Counted from the first letter of the stretch, positions 1-7,513 are shown. The stretch is DNA of 17,472 nt from Pseudodesulfovibrio sp. (GCA_022712815.1 JAFLJW010000349.1:1-17472); one strand, 5' to 3'. Program-made: numbers and translations. The notes: generated by a model not told the origin, from the letters alone.

Positions 1-457
1 TGAAAAGATAGAGAAAAACTGTTGTAAAGCTACAGGCGAAGATAGGGTTCATATAGGCAAGACAGATGTCGAGATATTGGCCTTCGGCCCCCATCCAGCT
101 AAATATGGCAGGTGAGAATGTCAATCCGAACCAGGCCAGAAGCCCGCTGAGAAGAACACCGAATCCGAGCATCTGCACTGCAATGAGCGATGCCTGTTTG
201 CGGTCTTTGGCCCCCAGCGCAGTCCCCATGAGCGCGGTGGAGCCGGTGCCGATGCCGCTGGCAAGTGACGAGATGATGAAATAGACCGGCAGCGAGAGCG
301 AAAGCGCGGCTACGGCCTCGGTATTGATATGTCCGGCCCACCACGTATCGACCACATTGAACATGGTGTGAAAGAAAAATCCGACACTGGCAGGTATTGC
401 CACTTGGCGGATAACATCGCGGACAGGCCGCGTGGTCAGGTCTGTTGTGTCTGTCAT
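1..457 (-). CDS. MATE family efflux transporter (5' part; gene runs off the left edge)
   Basis: The first 152 codons are visible, starting from the ATG at 457. MATE proteins are 12-helix inner-membrane antiporters that expel drugs or metabolites using Na+ or H+ gradients. The translation begins MTDTTDLTTRPVRDVIRQVA and carries the family's N-terminal pattern: IPASVGFFFHTMFNVVDTWWAG at about residues 21-42, then an alternation of hydrophobic helices (about 46-68, 93-115, 130-152) with the short basic loop LGAKDRKQA at 81-89. No clear Shine-Dalgarno lies before the ATG, so the start is somewhat uncertain. The gene is divergent from the AraC-type regulator, and a candidate promoter lies in the shared gap. 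The substrate cannot be told from this part. The family call is secure. The rest of the gene, including the C-terminal half, lies outside the window. Confidence 0.85.
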   Translation of the reverse strand, partial: MTDTTDLTTRPVRDVIRQVAIPASVGFFFHTMFNVVDTWWAGHINTEAVAALSLSLPVYFIISSLASGIGTGSTALMGTALGAKDRKQASLIAVQMLGFGVLLSGLLAWFGLTFSPAIFSWMGAEGQYLDICLAYMNPIFACSFTTVFLYLF

Positions 458-496
458 GCGGAGAGCGTAACAGAAAAGGCGTGTGAAACCGAGACC

Positions 497-525
497 CTTA
501 TTTCTACCTGCTGTTGACTTGCCAA
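497..525 (-). promoter_or_regulatory. Candidate sigma-70 promoter for the MATE gene
   Basis: On the minus strand TTGGCA (520-525) is followed after 17 bases by AATAAG (497-502). These match the -35 box at 5 of 6 and the -10 box at 4 of 6. Transcription would start near 490, about 33 bases before the MATE ATG. The -35 box abuts that of the oppositely directed candidate promoter. Assigned by eye only. Confidence 0.3.
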
Positions 526-542
526 AAGCGTGTATATATCTT
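514..542 (+). promoter_or_regulatory. Candidate sigma-70 promoter for the AraC-type regulator
   Basis: TTGACT (514-519) is followed after 17 bases by TATCTT (537-542), matches of 5/6 and 4/6. The start point would fall at about 549, right at the chosen ATG, which would make the message leaderless or nearly so. That would fit the absence of any Shine-Dalgarno before this ATG. The -10 assignment is weak because the stretch 531-540 is generally TA-rich. Confidence 0.3.
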
Positions 543-548
543 CACTCC

Positions 549-1388
549 ATGGGGAAGAAACCTGCCAATATCGACGTACAATTCTGGAGTGATCCGGACC
601 TTCCGGGCGTGGAAGTGCGCTACTCCAGCTATTGTGAGGAAGCGTTTTGCAAGCATACTCACGATGCTTACTCCATCGGGTTGATCGAAACCGGACGGAC
701 GTCGTTCTTTCTCGAAGGCACGATGCAGGAAGCCGTGGCTGGACAGATCGCGTTGATTAATCCCGGTGCTGTTCATGCCTGCAATCCTGATCCTGATGTC
801 GGCTGGACCTATTGTATGTTTTACGTGGACAGTTTGTGGCTGGAATCTGTGGCCGTCGAACTATTTGGCCGCGAGACAGGTCCTCTTGTTTTTCCCTCGC
901 CAGTGGTGGATGATCCAGACCTGCTGACCCAATGGCGCGCACTGTTCGTGGCCGTCACCGAAGGGGCTGGGCGGCTGGAAAAGGAGACCCTGCTGGTCCA
1001 GGGGCTGACCGATCTCATATCCCGTCATGCTGAACTTGGTGATGCGCATCAGCCAGTCGCAGACACGGACTTGGTTCGGCTGGTCAAGGAATATCTGGCC
1101 GCCAATCTTGCCGAGAAGGTTAGCCTCGATGCCCTGTCCAAGGTGGCCCACCTGAGCCGCTACCACCTGCTCCGGGTCTTTCAGGACGCAGTGGGCTTGC
1201 CGCCTCACGCCTACCAGAATCAGCTTCGGGTGGATCTGGGCAAGCGGTTGCTGACCGAGGGCATGCCCATCAGTCAGGCCGCCGTGGAAGCAGGCTTTGT
1301 GGACCAGAGTCACTTTTCCAGAGTGTTCAAGCAACACACCGGAGCCACTCCCCGGCAATACATGCAGACAGTCAACGCTGACGCCTGA
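549..1388 (+). CDS. AraC family transcriptional regulator (cupin sensor + AraC HTH)
   Basis: A 279-residue one-component regulator. The N-terminal half looks like an AraC-type cupin sensor: FCKHTHDAYSIGLIETG with His36 and His38, then the typical GQIALINPGAVHACNP strand. The C-terminal 100 residues (about 175-272) are a canonical double helix-turn-helix: VKEYLAANLAEKVSLDALS, LSRYHLLRVFQDAVGLPPH and the diagnostic VEAGFVDQSHFSRVFKQHTGATPRQY. The frame is open back to a GTG at 483, but that codon has poor ribosome-binding context. The ATG at 549 gives the usual family length, so I chose it. The gene lies upstream of an EamA exporter in the same direction and divergent from a MATE exporter, an arrangement suggesting it controls one or both. 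The inducer is unknown; amino-acid-like ligands are common for AraC/EamA pairs, but that is inference. Confidence 0.9.
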   Translation: MGKKPANIDVQFWSDPDLPGVEVRYSSYCEEAFCKHTHDAYSIGLIETGRTSFFLEGTMQEAVAGQIALINPGAVHACNPDPDVGWTYCMFYVDSLWLESVAVELFGRETGPLVFPSPVVDDPDLLTQWRALFVAVTEGAGRLEKETLLVQGLTDLISRHAELGDAHQPVADTDLVRLVKEYLAANLAEKVSLDALSKVAHLSRYHLLRVFQDAVGLPPHAYQNQLRVDLGKRLLTEGMPISQAAVEAGFVDQSHFSRVFKQHTGATPRQYMQTVNADA

Positions 1389-1486
1389 TCCGTTTTCCGC
1401 AATTTCATACAATATTCCACTTGACCTTTCCTCCATAGTCCTCTTGAAAATACAATCAGGAGATATTTATATTGGAAGTTGAAAAC

Positions 1487-2395
1487 ATGGCCGTGACGAG
1501 TCCGGTCCAGCGATTGATTCGCAAGAATGGCCCGCGCCTGTTTGCCCCGCTGAGCCTTGCCGGAGCTGTTTTCCTTTGGGGGACATCCTTCACGGCAACC
1601 AAGGCGGCCTTGTCAGGGTTTGCCCCCATGATGGTGATCTGGTTGCGGATGGCACTTGCGTCAATGGTGGTGTTGTTTGTGTGCAAGCGAATCCCGTCCC
1701 CCCGATACAGAAAGGGGGATTGGAAGGTGCTGGCATTCCTCTGCCTGATGCAACCATGTCTCTATTTTTTGTTGGAAGGATATGCTGTAAGTCTGACCAC
1801 TTCTTCTCAGGCCGGAATGATCTCCGCGCTGGTTCCGCTTTTGGTGGCTGTCGGTGCGTGGGCCGTGCTAAAGGAACCCATGTCGTTCAGGGGTGTTACC
1901 GGACTGCTGGTTTCCATCGGCGGAGTGGTCTGGCTGTCGTTTGGCGGTACGCCCGATATCAACGCGCCATCTCCGGCACTGGGTAATCTGTTGGAAGTGG
2001 GGGCCATGATCTGCGTTGCCATCTACATGGTGGTCATGAAGAGGCTTTCGGTGCGCTATTCCACATGGTGGCTGACCGGAATGCAATGCGTGGCCGGAGC
2101 GGTGTTTTTCCTGCCGGGAGCCGTGCTGTCCTCGCCCGGAGCACTGGCTGCCATTCCCACGACCGCCTGGGTGGCGGTTGCGTACCTTGGACTTTTCGTC
2201 ACCCTCGGAGCCTTCGGACTCTACAACATGGCCATGACACACATGCCCGCCGCACGCGCGGCCCTGTCCATCAATCTCGTGTCCCCGGTGGCCCTCGTTG
2301 CAGGCTGGCTCATGCTGGGTGAGACCATGTCTCCGATGCAACTGGCTGCCTGCGCCGTTGTCGGGTGCGGGGTGTATCTGGGAAGAAAGGGCTAA
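1487..2395 (+). CDS. EamA/DMT superfamily transporter
   Basis: A 302-residue inner-membrane protein of the drug/metabolite transporter superfamily (RhaT/YdcZ/RarD type), which typically exports amino acids or other small metabolites. Two EamA repeats of about five helices each are visible. The first starts at LAGAVFLWGTSFTATKAALSG and has FLLEGYAVSLTTSSQAGMISALVPLLVAV before its last helix. The second starts near NLLEVGAMICVAIYMVVMKR and ends with ARAALSINLVSPVALVAGWLMLGETMS, the conserved 'P-V-A-GE' region of the family. The start is ambiguous. The ATG at 1487 has GGAAG eight bases upstream (1474-1478). A TTG at 1472, with AGGAG at 1458-1462, would add five residues. The gene follows the AraC gene by about 100 bases and is probably its target. 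A strong hairpin follows the stop directly. Confidence 0.9.
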   Translation: MAVTSPVQRLIRKNGPRLFAPLSLAGAVFLWGTSFTATKAALSGFAPMMVIWLRMALASMVVLFVCKRIPSPRYRKGDWKVLAFLCLMQPCLYFLLEGYAVSLTTSSQAGMISALVPLLVAVGAWAVLKEPMSFRGVTGLLVSIGGVVWLSFGGTPDINAPSPALGNLLEVGAMICVAIYMVVMKRLSVRYSTWWLTGMQCVAGAVFFLPGAVLSSPGALAAIPTTAWVAVAYLGLFVTLGAFGLYNMAMTHMPAARAALSINLVSPVALVAGWLMLGETMSPMQLAACAVVGCGVYLGRKG

Positions 2396-2436
2396 AAATA
2401 AGGTTCATCAGCATTCTTTGCGGATGAACCTTATTT
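2396..2436. terminator. Bidirectional terminator between the EamA and DRTGG-protein genes
   Basis: A perfect 14-bp inverted repeat: AAATAAGGTTCATC at 2396-2409 pairs with GATGAACCTTATTT at 2423-2436. The loop contains an inner GCA/TGC pairing closed by TTCTT. The A/T-rich outer ends give an U-rich tail in both directions, which suits the two converging genes. The arm begins on the base after the EamA stop codon. Confidence 0.8.
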
Positions 2437-2437
2437 A

Positions 2438-2458
2438 GTACGTATGGGAAATACTTAC
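2438..2458. repeat. Small hairpin with the GTAT-GGGAA-ATAC motif
   Basis: GTA-c-GTAT, loop GGGAA, ATAC-t-TAC form a short stem with one mismatch (2438-2458) directly beside the terminator and overlapping the stop codon of the minus-strand gene (2455-2457). Its 15 bases ACGTATGGGAAATAC (2440-2454) recur identically at 14071-14085 inside another terminator. A transition-only variant sits at 6484-6498. Confidence 0.6.
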
Positions 2459-3519
2459 TTCAACCCAAGCTCTGTCTTCAAATACCGGATGTCGATGTTG
2501 TCGGCTACCAGTTCTGCGCCTCGTTTGATCTTGATGGCGTCACGCAGTTTGTGGCGGGAGAGGATGCCGTCCATCTTCTTGGCGACTGTGAAGGTGTCTT
2601 CGCGGACCATGATGATGGGCGTTTCCAGGACCTCGGAGCGGGTCAGGATAATATCGTTGGGGTAGAGGTTGCCGGTCAGGATCAGGCAGGGGCAGTCTCC
2701 CTCAAGGGCAACGAGCTGGACATCGGAACGGTCGCCGCCGACGATGATGGCGGAATTTTTCTTTTTGCGGAAATGGGTCATGAAATTCTCGACCTGCATG
2801 GTGCCGATGAGAAAGGTTTCGACCACGCGTTCGGATTTGTTGTGGGCAGAGATGATCTTGCCACCCAGCCGGTCTGCGAGGTCGCCGACCTTGATGGCTC
2901 CCATGAGCGGATCACGCGGGATAACACCCAGAATCTTGATACCCTTGTTTTCCAAAGCAGGGCCGAGCATCTGCTTGACCTCGTCCATGAAATTCGGGGG
3001 GACATCATTGAGGACAACGCCTGCCAGCAGGTCGCCCAGATGCTCTTTCATGACCATCAGGTAGTCGTATTTCAACTCTTTCTGGAAGCGATCAATGATG
3101 ATGGTCTTGATGCCGAGCTTCTTGATGACGGAAATCGCGTCGGTGTCGCAGTACTTGCCGGAGTACATGGAACCGGAACCGGCAACCAGCGTGATATCTC
3201 TGGATTCGGAGATGGTTTTGTAGCTGTCCGTGATCTTGTCGAGCAGTCCGTCCACCTTGCCGGTGAAGGCCTTGACCTTGAAGTCCTGGGTGACCACCAC
3301 CGGGGTGACCATCTCCGGGTTTTCCTCGATACCGAGGACATCCTGAACAAATGCGGCGTCTTCGTCGCCGAGCTTGCCGTCAACTTCCAGAGGCATGGCG
3401 CCGACCGGCTTCATGTAGCCAACGTTGAAGCCTTCTTTCTGTAGCCGTAGCCCCAGACCCATGACGATCATGTTTTTGCCTGAGTATCCGGTAGTCGAGC
3501 CAATGTAGAGACCAGCCAT
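2455..3519 (-). CDS. BioD-like / DRTGG domain protein (phosphotransacetylase N-terminal-like)
   Basis: A 354-residue cytoplasmic protein. Residues 1-205 resemble the P-loop 'AAA_26'/dethiobiotin-synthetase-like fold found at the N-terminus of long phosphotransacetylases: MAGLYIGSTTGYSGKNMIVMGL with a P-loop-like GYSGKN (GKN rather than GKT/S), VGYMKPVG at 33-40 and VAGSGSMYSG at 112-121. Residues about 210-315 form a DRTGG domain, with ADRLGG in place of DRTGG and IIVGGDRSDVQLVAL at 258-272. There is no catalytic PTA_PTB domain, so it should not be a phosphotransacetylase itself. DRTGG domains are generally thought regulatory or nucleotide-binding. Its start has a strong AGGAGG. It lies 75 bases downstream of the acyl-CoA synthetase in the same direction, so a role linked to that enzyme's activity or regulation is likely but unproven. 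Confidence 0.88.
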   Translation of the reverse strand: MAGLYIGSTTGYSGKNMIVMGLGLRLQKEGFNVGYMKPVGAMPLEVDGKLGDEDAAFVQDVLGIEENPEMVTPVVVTQDFKVKAFTGKVDGLLDKITDSYKTISESRDITLVAGSGSMYSGKYCDTDAISVIKKLGIKTIIIDRFQKELKYDYLMVMKEHLGDLLAGVVLNDVPPNFMDEVKQMLGPALENKGIKILGVIPRDPLMGAIKVGDLADRLGGKIISAHNKSERVVETFLIGTMQVENFMTHFRKKKNSAIIVGGDRSDVQLVALEGDCPCLILTGNLYPNDIILTRSEVLETPIIMVREDTFTVAKKMDGILSRHKLRDAIKIKRGAELVADNIDIRYLKTELGLK

Positions 3520-3594
3520 GCCTGTTCCTCCTGGTTATGAAAAGAGAGCAAGCGTTTCAGCTTCACTGCCTATCTGTGTCACTTTGCGAAAAAA

Positions 3595-5697
3595 TCAGCC
3601 GATGGTCAAGCGCAGGTCTGCGATAAGTGCCCCATCGGTGTCCACCAGGATCGGATTCAGTTCCGCTTCCTGTATTTCCGGGAAGTCCGTCGCCATCTGC
3701 GACATGGACAACAAAATATCTTCGATAGCCGCCAGATTCACCGGTTCCTCGCCGCGTGCGCCCTGAAGCAGGGGGAATGATTTTATCTCTCGCACGATAT
3801 CCTGAGCGTCCTGAAGGGTGAGCGGGGCGAGCCGGTAACTGATATCATTCAGCACTTCCGCCGATGGCCCGGCAAGACAAAACGAGAGCAAGGGGCCGAA
3901 CTGCGGGTCCTGGGTGAAGCGGATAATGACCTCACGCGCCTCGATTGGTCCCATGGTCTGTACCAGACAACCGGCAATGTACGCATCAGGCCGCCCGCGC
4001 TGGGCCCTGCTCGTGATGGTGAGCCATGCATCGCGTACTTCACGCGGGGCGTGCAGGTTAAGGGCCACGCCGTTCACATCAGCCCGGTTCGGGATGTGTG
4101 GTGATACGATTTTCAATGCCACCGGGTATCCGAGTTTCTTGGCCGCACGCACGGCCTGATCGCTGGTACGGACAAGGCGCGTCTCCGGCACGGGCAGTTC
4201 GTATGCGGCGGCAATGCTCATGGCATCGGAAAAGAAGAGTTCGCTCAGGCCGAGTTTGCGGGCCTTTTTGATGATGCGCTGGGCTTTACCCTTGTCGCGC
4301 CGAAAGCAGACATCCACCGGATAGGGGCGATGCTGCCAGCGATAGTGGGCGTGCATGGCCTCAATGGCCCGGATGGCGGGCTCCGGGTAGCCGTAGCAGG
4401 GGATGCCAGCCTTGAGCAGCATGTCACGGCCTGGGCCGATGCGCTGGTGGCCCATGAAACAGGCGAACATCGGTTTGTCGCATGTTTTTGCCACGTCGAT
4501 AATCGCCTGGGCCGTTTCCTCGATTTCAGCGGAGGCCGTGGGTGTCAGCAGGACCATGATGGCATTGGTTATTTCGTCCTGAACCACGGCTTCAAGCGTG
4601 GTGCGGTATCGGTCAGCCCCGGCATCGCCGATGATGTCGATGGGATTGTATATGGATGCAAAGGGCGGTAATGCCTCGGTCAGGGCTTCAAGGGTCTTTT
4701 GCGATGGGCGCGACAGGTGCAGCCCGGCGTCTTCACACGCGTCTGCGGCCAGAATACCGGGACCGCCCGAATTGGTGACCACGGTCAGGTTCGGTCCCGT
4801 GGGCAGCGGTTGCTCGGAAAAGGCACGGGCCAGATCAAAGAGTGATTCCAGATCATTGACCTGAATGATTCCTGCCTGCCTGAACGCGGCAGTGGAGGCC
4901 ACCACGGACCCGGCAATGGACCCGGTGTGGCTGGATGTGGCCCGTGCGCCAGCCTGCGTGGTGCCTGCCTTGATGATGATCACGGGTTTTTTTTCCGTGA
5001 CGATCTGGGCCTTACGCAGGAATTTTTGGCCGTCGTCCACGCTTTCCAGATAGCCGATGATGACCTTGGTGTCCGGGTCGTTGCCCAGAGCTTCGAGCAC
5101 ATCGGCCTCGGACACTCCGGCCTTGTTGCCCAGACTGACGAACTTGGAAAATCCGATACCCTCGCCATCGGCCCAGTCGAGAATGGCCGAGCAGAGTGCG
5201 CCGGATTGGGAGAAAAAAGCTATGGAACCTTTGACTGGTGCGGCCTGAGCAATGGTGGCGTTAAGGCCGATTGCGGTGTTGACCAGCCCCAGTGAGTTCG
5301 GTCCGAGCAGGGTGATGCCTTTTTTACGGGCCAGTTCCGCCATCTCCATTTCAAGATTGAAACCATCTCGGCCAGTCTCACGAAATCCGGCGGAAATGAC
5401 ACAGATGGCACTGACATGGACCTTTGCCAGTTCGCGCATGGCCTCAAGGACCTGTGCGCGTGGCAGGGAAATGATGGCGAGATCCGGGGCGTCAGGAAGT
5501 GCCTGAATGGAGTCGAATACCGGAATTTCCAGAATTTCTCCGCCTGCGGGATTGACGGGAAATAATTTCCCCTTGTATCCTGCCGTGATCAGGTTCGATA
5601 CGATGACGTGACCGAGCTTCGCCGGATTTCTCGATGCGCCTATGACGGCGATGGAGTCCGGGTTGAACAAGGGGCGAATGTTTGCGTCTGAATGCAT
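3595..5697 (-). CDS. Acyl-CoA synthetase (ADP/NDP-forming), fused alpha-beta, acetate--CoA ligase family
   Basis: A 700-residue single-chain member of the NDP-forming acyl-CoA synthetase superfamily, which interconverts acyl-CoA + ADP + Pi and acid + CoA + ATP. Domains in order: CoA-binding Rossmann domain (about 8-105, IRPLFNPDSIAVIGASRNPAKLG); succinyl-CoA-ligase-like flavodoxin domains (about 150-450, FFSQSGALCSAILDW and the phospho-histidine loop SSHTGSIAG with His257); ATP-grasp domain (about 480-700, ALKIVSPHIPNRADVNGV, DPQFGPLLSF, AELNPILVDTDGA). Fused alpha-beta order is common in this group. Several ATP-grasp positions depart from the usual consensus: RAD-NGV for KSD-GGV, and CLAG-SAEVL for GLGG-VEVL. 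Substrate or activity may therefore differ from acetate. The ATG at 5697 has only a weak Shine-Dalgarno, but no earlier start exists in frame. It is probably co-transcribed with the DRTGG gene. Confidence 0.88.
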   Translation of the reverse strand: MHSDANIRPLFNPDSIAVIGASRNPAKLGHVIVSNLITAGYKGKLFPVNPAGGEILEIPVFDSIQALPDAPDLAIISLPRAQVLEAMRELAKVHVSAICVISAGFRETGRDGFNLEMEMAELARKKGITLLGPNSLGLVNTAIGLNATIAQAAPVKGSIAFFSQSGALCSAILDWADGEGIGFSKFVSLGNKAGVSEADVLEALGNDPDTKVIIGYLESVDDGQKFLRKAQIVTEKKPVIIIKAGTTQAGARATSSHTGSIAGSVVASTAAFRQAGIIQVNDLESLFDLARAFSEQPLPTGPNLTVVTNSGGPGILAADACEDAGLHLSRPSQKTLEALTEALPPFASIYNPIDIIGDAGADRYRTTLEAVVQDEITNAIMVLLTPTASAEIEETAQAIIDVAKTCDKPMFACFMGHQRIGPGRDMLLKAGIPCYGYPEPAIRAIEAMHAHYRWQHRPYPVDVCFRRDKGKAQRIIKKARKLGLSELFFSDAMSIAAAYELPVPETRLVRTSDQAVRAAKKLGYPVALKIVSPHIPNRADVNGVALNLHAPREVRDAWLTITSRAQRGRPDAYIAGCLVQTMGPIEAREVIIRFTQDPQFGPLLSFCLAGPSAEVLNDISYRLAPLTLQDAQDIVREIKSFPLLQGARGEEPVNLAAIEDILLSMSQMATDFPEIQEAELNPILVDTDGALIADLRLTIG

Positions 5698-5713
5698 ATA
5701 CTCAGGGGGTTGA

Positions 5714-6397
5714 ATGAATACCGATGAGCTACAGGATTGTATCCACCATAGGTTTGATCAAGTCAAGCTTCTGGAGGTCGCGCTTACGCACAGCTCGTTT
5801 GCCAATGAGCAGGAAGGAAAAGCGGATAACGAGCGGTTGGAGTTTCTTGGCGATGCCGTGCTTGAGCTTTGTATTTCCGAAGAAGGGTTCAAGCGGTTCC
5901 CGCATGCACCTGAAGGGCAACTGACTCATATTCGCTCGCAACTAGTCAAGGAAAAAAGTCTGGCAGTCATGGCCCGGGAGCTCAAGCTGGATCAGTATGT
6001 TCGGCTGGGCAAGGGAGAAGAGTCGCAGGGAGGCCGGGATCGGGACGCGCTTCTGGCCGATACTTTCGAGGCTTTGCTTGGAGCAATTTTTCTGGATGGG
6101 GGATTTGAAGCCGCCAGGAAAACGATCCTCACCGTGTTTGAAACATGGTGGCCTGAACATGCTGTGCTGCCGGAAACCAAGGACTACAAGAGCCGTTTGC
6201 AGGAAGTTTCCCAGGAGCGATTCAAGGAACGTCCGGTATACGTATTGGCTGGCACCAGTGGTCCTGAGCACGAAAAACTGTTTGATGTGGATGTCACCTT
6301 GCCAGAGGGAGAACACTTCCGAGCCTCTGGCTCCAGCGTCAAGCGAGCCGAGCAGAAAGTCGCCCAAAAAGCCCTTGAGTTCCTTTCCGAAGAATAG
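5714..6397 (+). CDS. rnc: Ribonuclease III
   Basis: A 227-residue endoribonuclease that cuts double-stranded RNA, matures rRNA precursors and trims structured mRNAs. The RNase III signature NERLEFLGD is at residues 39-47, with acidic residues Glu43 and Asp47. The second metal-binding pair is DTFEALLGAIFLDGG, with Asp116 and Glu119. A double-stranded-RNA-binding domain spans about 155-225, from DYKSRLQEVSQERF to the KRAEQKVAQKALEFL helix. Length is typical (E. coli 226). The ATG at 5714 has AGGGGG shortly upstream (5704-5709). The start lies only 16 bases from the oppositely directed synthetase start, so the promoters of the two genes must reach into each other's coding regions. The usual partner era is not adjacent. 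A bidirectional terminator separates rnc from the flagellin gene. Confidence 0.97.
   Translation: MNTDELQDCIHHRFDQVKLLEVALTHSSFANEQEGKADNERLEFLGDAVLELCISEEGFKRFPHAPEGQLTHIRSQLVKEKSLAVMARELKLDQYVRLGKGEESQGGRDRDALLADTFEALLGAIFLDGGFEAARKTILTVFETWWPEHAVLPETKDYKSRLQEVSQERFKERPVYVLAGTSGPEHEKLFDVDVTLPEGEHFRASGSSVKRAEQKVAQKALEFLSEE
5736..5766 (-). promoter_or_regulatory. Candidate promoter for the acyl-CoA synthetase, inside rnc
   Basis: On the minus strand TTGACT (5761-5766) and TACAAT (5736-5741) match the -35 and -10 boxes at 5/6 each, but the spacer is 19 bases, longer than optimal. Transcription would start near 5728. The site lies within the first codons of rnc, as it must given the 16-base gap. 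Confidence 0.28.
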
Positions 6398-6466
6398 GAA
6401 TCAAGAAATACAGTAATTGGATAGAGACAGGTTCGGCACTTAGGCTCCATGCCAAAAAAAAGCATA

Positions 6467-6517
6467 AGCAAACCAGTCTCTCTCGTACTTCTTGTACGGA
6501 AGAGACTGATTTTTGCT
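6467..6517. terminator. Bidirectional terminator between rnc and flagellin
   Basis: A long imperfect hairpin: AGCAAA and CAGTCTCT pair with AGAGACTG and TTTGCT. The apex is a perfect CGTAC-TTCTT-GTACG (6484-6498). The plus strand ends in a T-rich tract (6510-6514). On the minus strand the hairpin is followed by eight T (6453-6460). Both converging genes can use it. The apex is a variant of the hairpin motif at 2440 and 14071. Confidence 0.8.
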
Positions 6518-6536
6518 ATTTGCCTGTCAGTTAAGA

Positions 6537-7469
6537 CTAGCCGCCGATGAGCTGCATGGCCATTCTCGGGAGAGAGTTGGCCTGTGCCAGCATGGCGACA
6601 GCGGATTGAGTGAGAATCTGGTTGCGAACGAACTCGGTCATTTCCTTTGCGACATCGACGTCGGAAATGCGGGATTCGGCGGATTGCAGGTTCTCAGCCT
6701 GGATTTCCAGGTTGGTGATGGTGTTTTCCAGGCGGTTTTGCATGGAACCGAGGTTGGCGCGGATCTTATCCTTGGAAATGATCGCCTGGTTGATTGCTTC
6801 CATGGCGGTCTGGGCCAGAGCCTGGGTGGAAATTGCCTGTCCCGCATAGCGGACGGCATCGGAATCACTGGTAGAACCCTTCATGGCTGCATTGTGGCCG
6901 AGGCCGAATGCGGAAGAACTCGAGCCTGAAATGGCAACGTAGTAGTAATCTTCGGCTGAGTCGTTGCCGGTACCGAAGTGAATCTTCAGGGGACCGGTGG
7001 ACGACAGGCCTGCGCCGTTGTGGGCAGAGGACGGGTCTCCTGACAGGTTGCCGTTGAGAAGATAAATTCCGTTGAAATCAGTGGCACTGGCGATACGATT
7101 GATTTCCGAAGACATCGCCTGATACTCGGAATCGATGATCAGTCGCTGGTCGGAGTTGTACGTACCGGTGGAAGCCTGCATGGCCAGCTCTTTCATGCGA
7201 ATGAGCTTTTCATCAATGACTTGCAGTGCGCCGTCAGCAGTCTGGATCAGGGAAATCGCGTCAGCCGCGTTACGGATGCCCTGATGCAGGGAGCTGATTT
7301 CCGAACGCATGAGCTCGCGAATTGCCAATCCGGCTGCGTCATCTGCCGCCGTGCCGACACGGAGGCCAGAAGACAAGCGCCTGGTAGATGTACCTAATCT
7401 GCCATAGTGGTCAGTCAGGTTTCTCTGCGCGTTCATCGCCATGAGGTTGTGGTTAATAACTAAAGACAT
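6537..7469 (-). CDS. fliC: Flagellin
   Basis: A 310-residue subunit of the flagellar filament. The conserved N-terminal D0/D1 region (1-140) begins MSLVINHNLMAMNAQRNL and includes RLSSGLRVGTAADDAAGLAIRE and the LIRMKELAMQAS stretch that corresponds to the TLR5-contact region of enterobacterial flagellins. The C-terminal D1/D0 region (about 215-310) runs through GSMQNRLENTITNLEIQAENLQSAESRI to SAVAMLAQAN. Only about 75 residues separate them (142-215), so the surface-exposed D2/D3 part is very short. The ATG at 7469 has a strong AAGGAGG. Upstream lie a sigma-54 promoter and a CsrA-like hairpin. No other flagellar gene is near, so this is an isolated flagellin, perhaps one of several in the genome. 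The symbol is generic. Confidence 0.97.
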   Translation of the reverse strand: MSLVINHNLMAMNAQRNLTDHYGRLGTSTRRLSSGLRVGTAADDAAGLAIRELMRSEISSLHQGIRNAADAISLIQTADGALQVIDEKLIRMKELAMQASTGTYNSDQRLIIDSEYQAMSSEINRIASATDFNGIYLLNGNLSGDPSSAHNGAGLSSTGPLKIHFGTGNDSAEDYYYVAISGSSSSAFGLGHNAAMKGSTSDSDAVRYAGQAISTQALAQTAMEAINQAIISKDKIRANLGSMQNRLENTITNLEIQAENLQSAESRISDVDVAKEMTEFVRNQILTQSAVAMLAQANSLPRMAMQLIGG

Positions 7470-7471
7470 CA

Positions 7472-7486
7472 GAACCCTCCTTGTTC
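7472..7486 (-). promoter_or_regulatory. Candidate CsrA-binding hairpin over the flagellin ribosome binding site
   Basis: The minus strand reads GAAC-AAGGAGG-GTTC: a 4-bp stem that places the whole Shine-Dalgarno, with its GGA, in the loop. The core ACAAGGAGG matches 8 of 9 positions of the CsrA consensus core ACARGGAUG. CsrA represses flagellin translation this way in Bacillus and Campylobacter; here it is inferred from sequence alone. Confidence 0.45.
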
Positions 7487-7513
7487 AATCTTCAAATCCA
7501 TTTGCGAAAATTA

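Noticed and set aside
2551..3444. 297-codon plus-strand frame opposite the DRTGG gene
   Set aside because: Shadow of the real minus-strand gene, which has a strong AGGAGG and recognisable domains.
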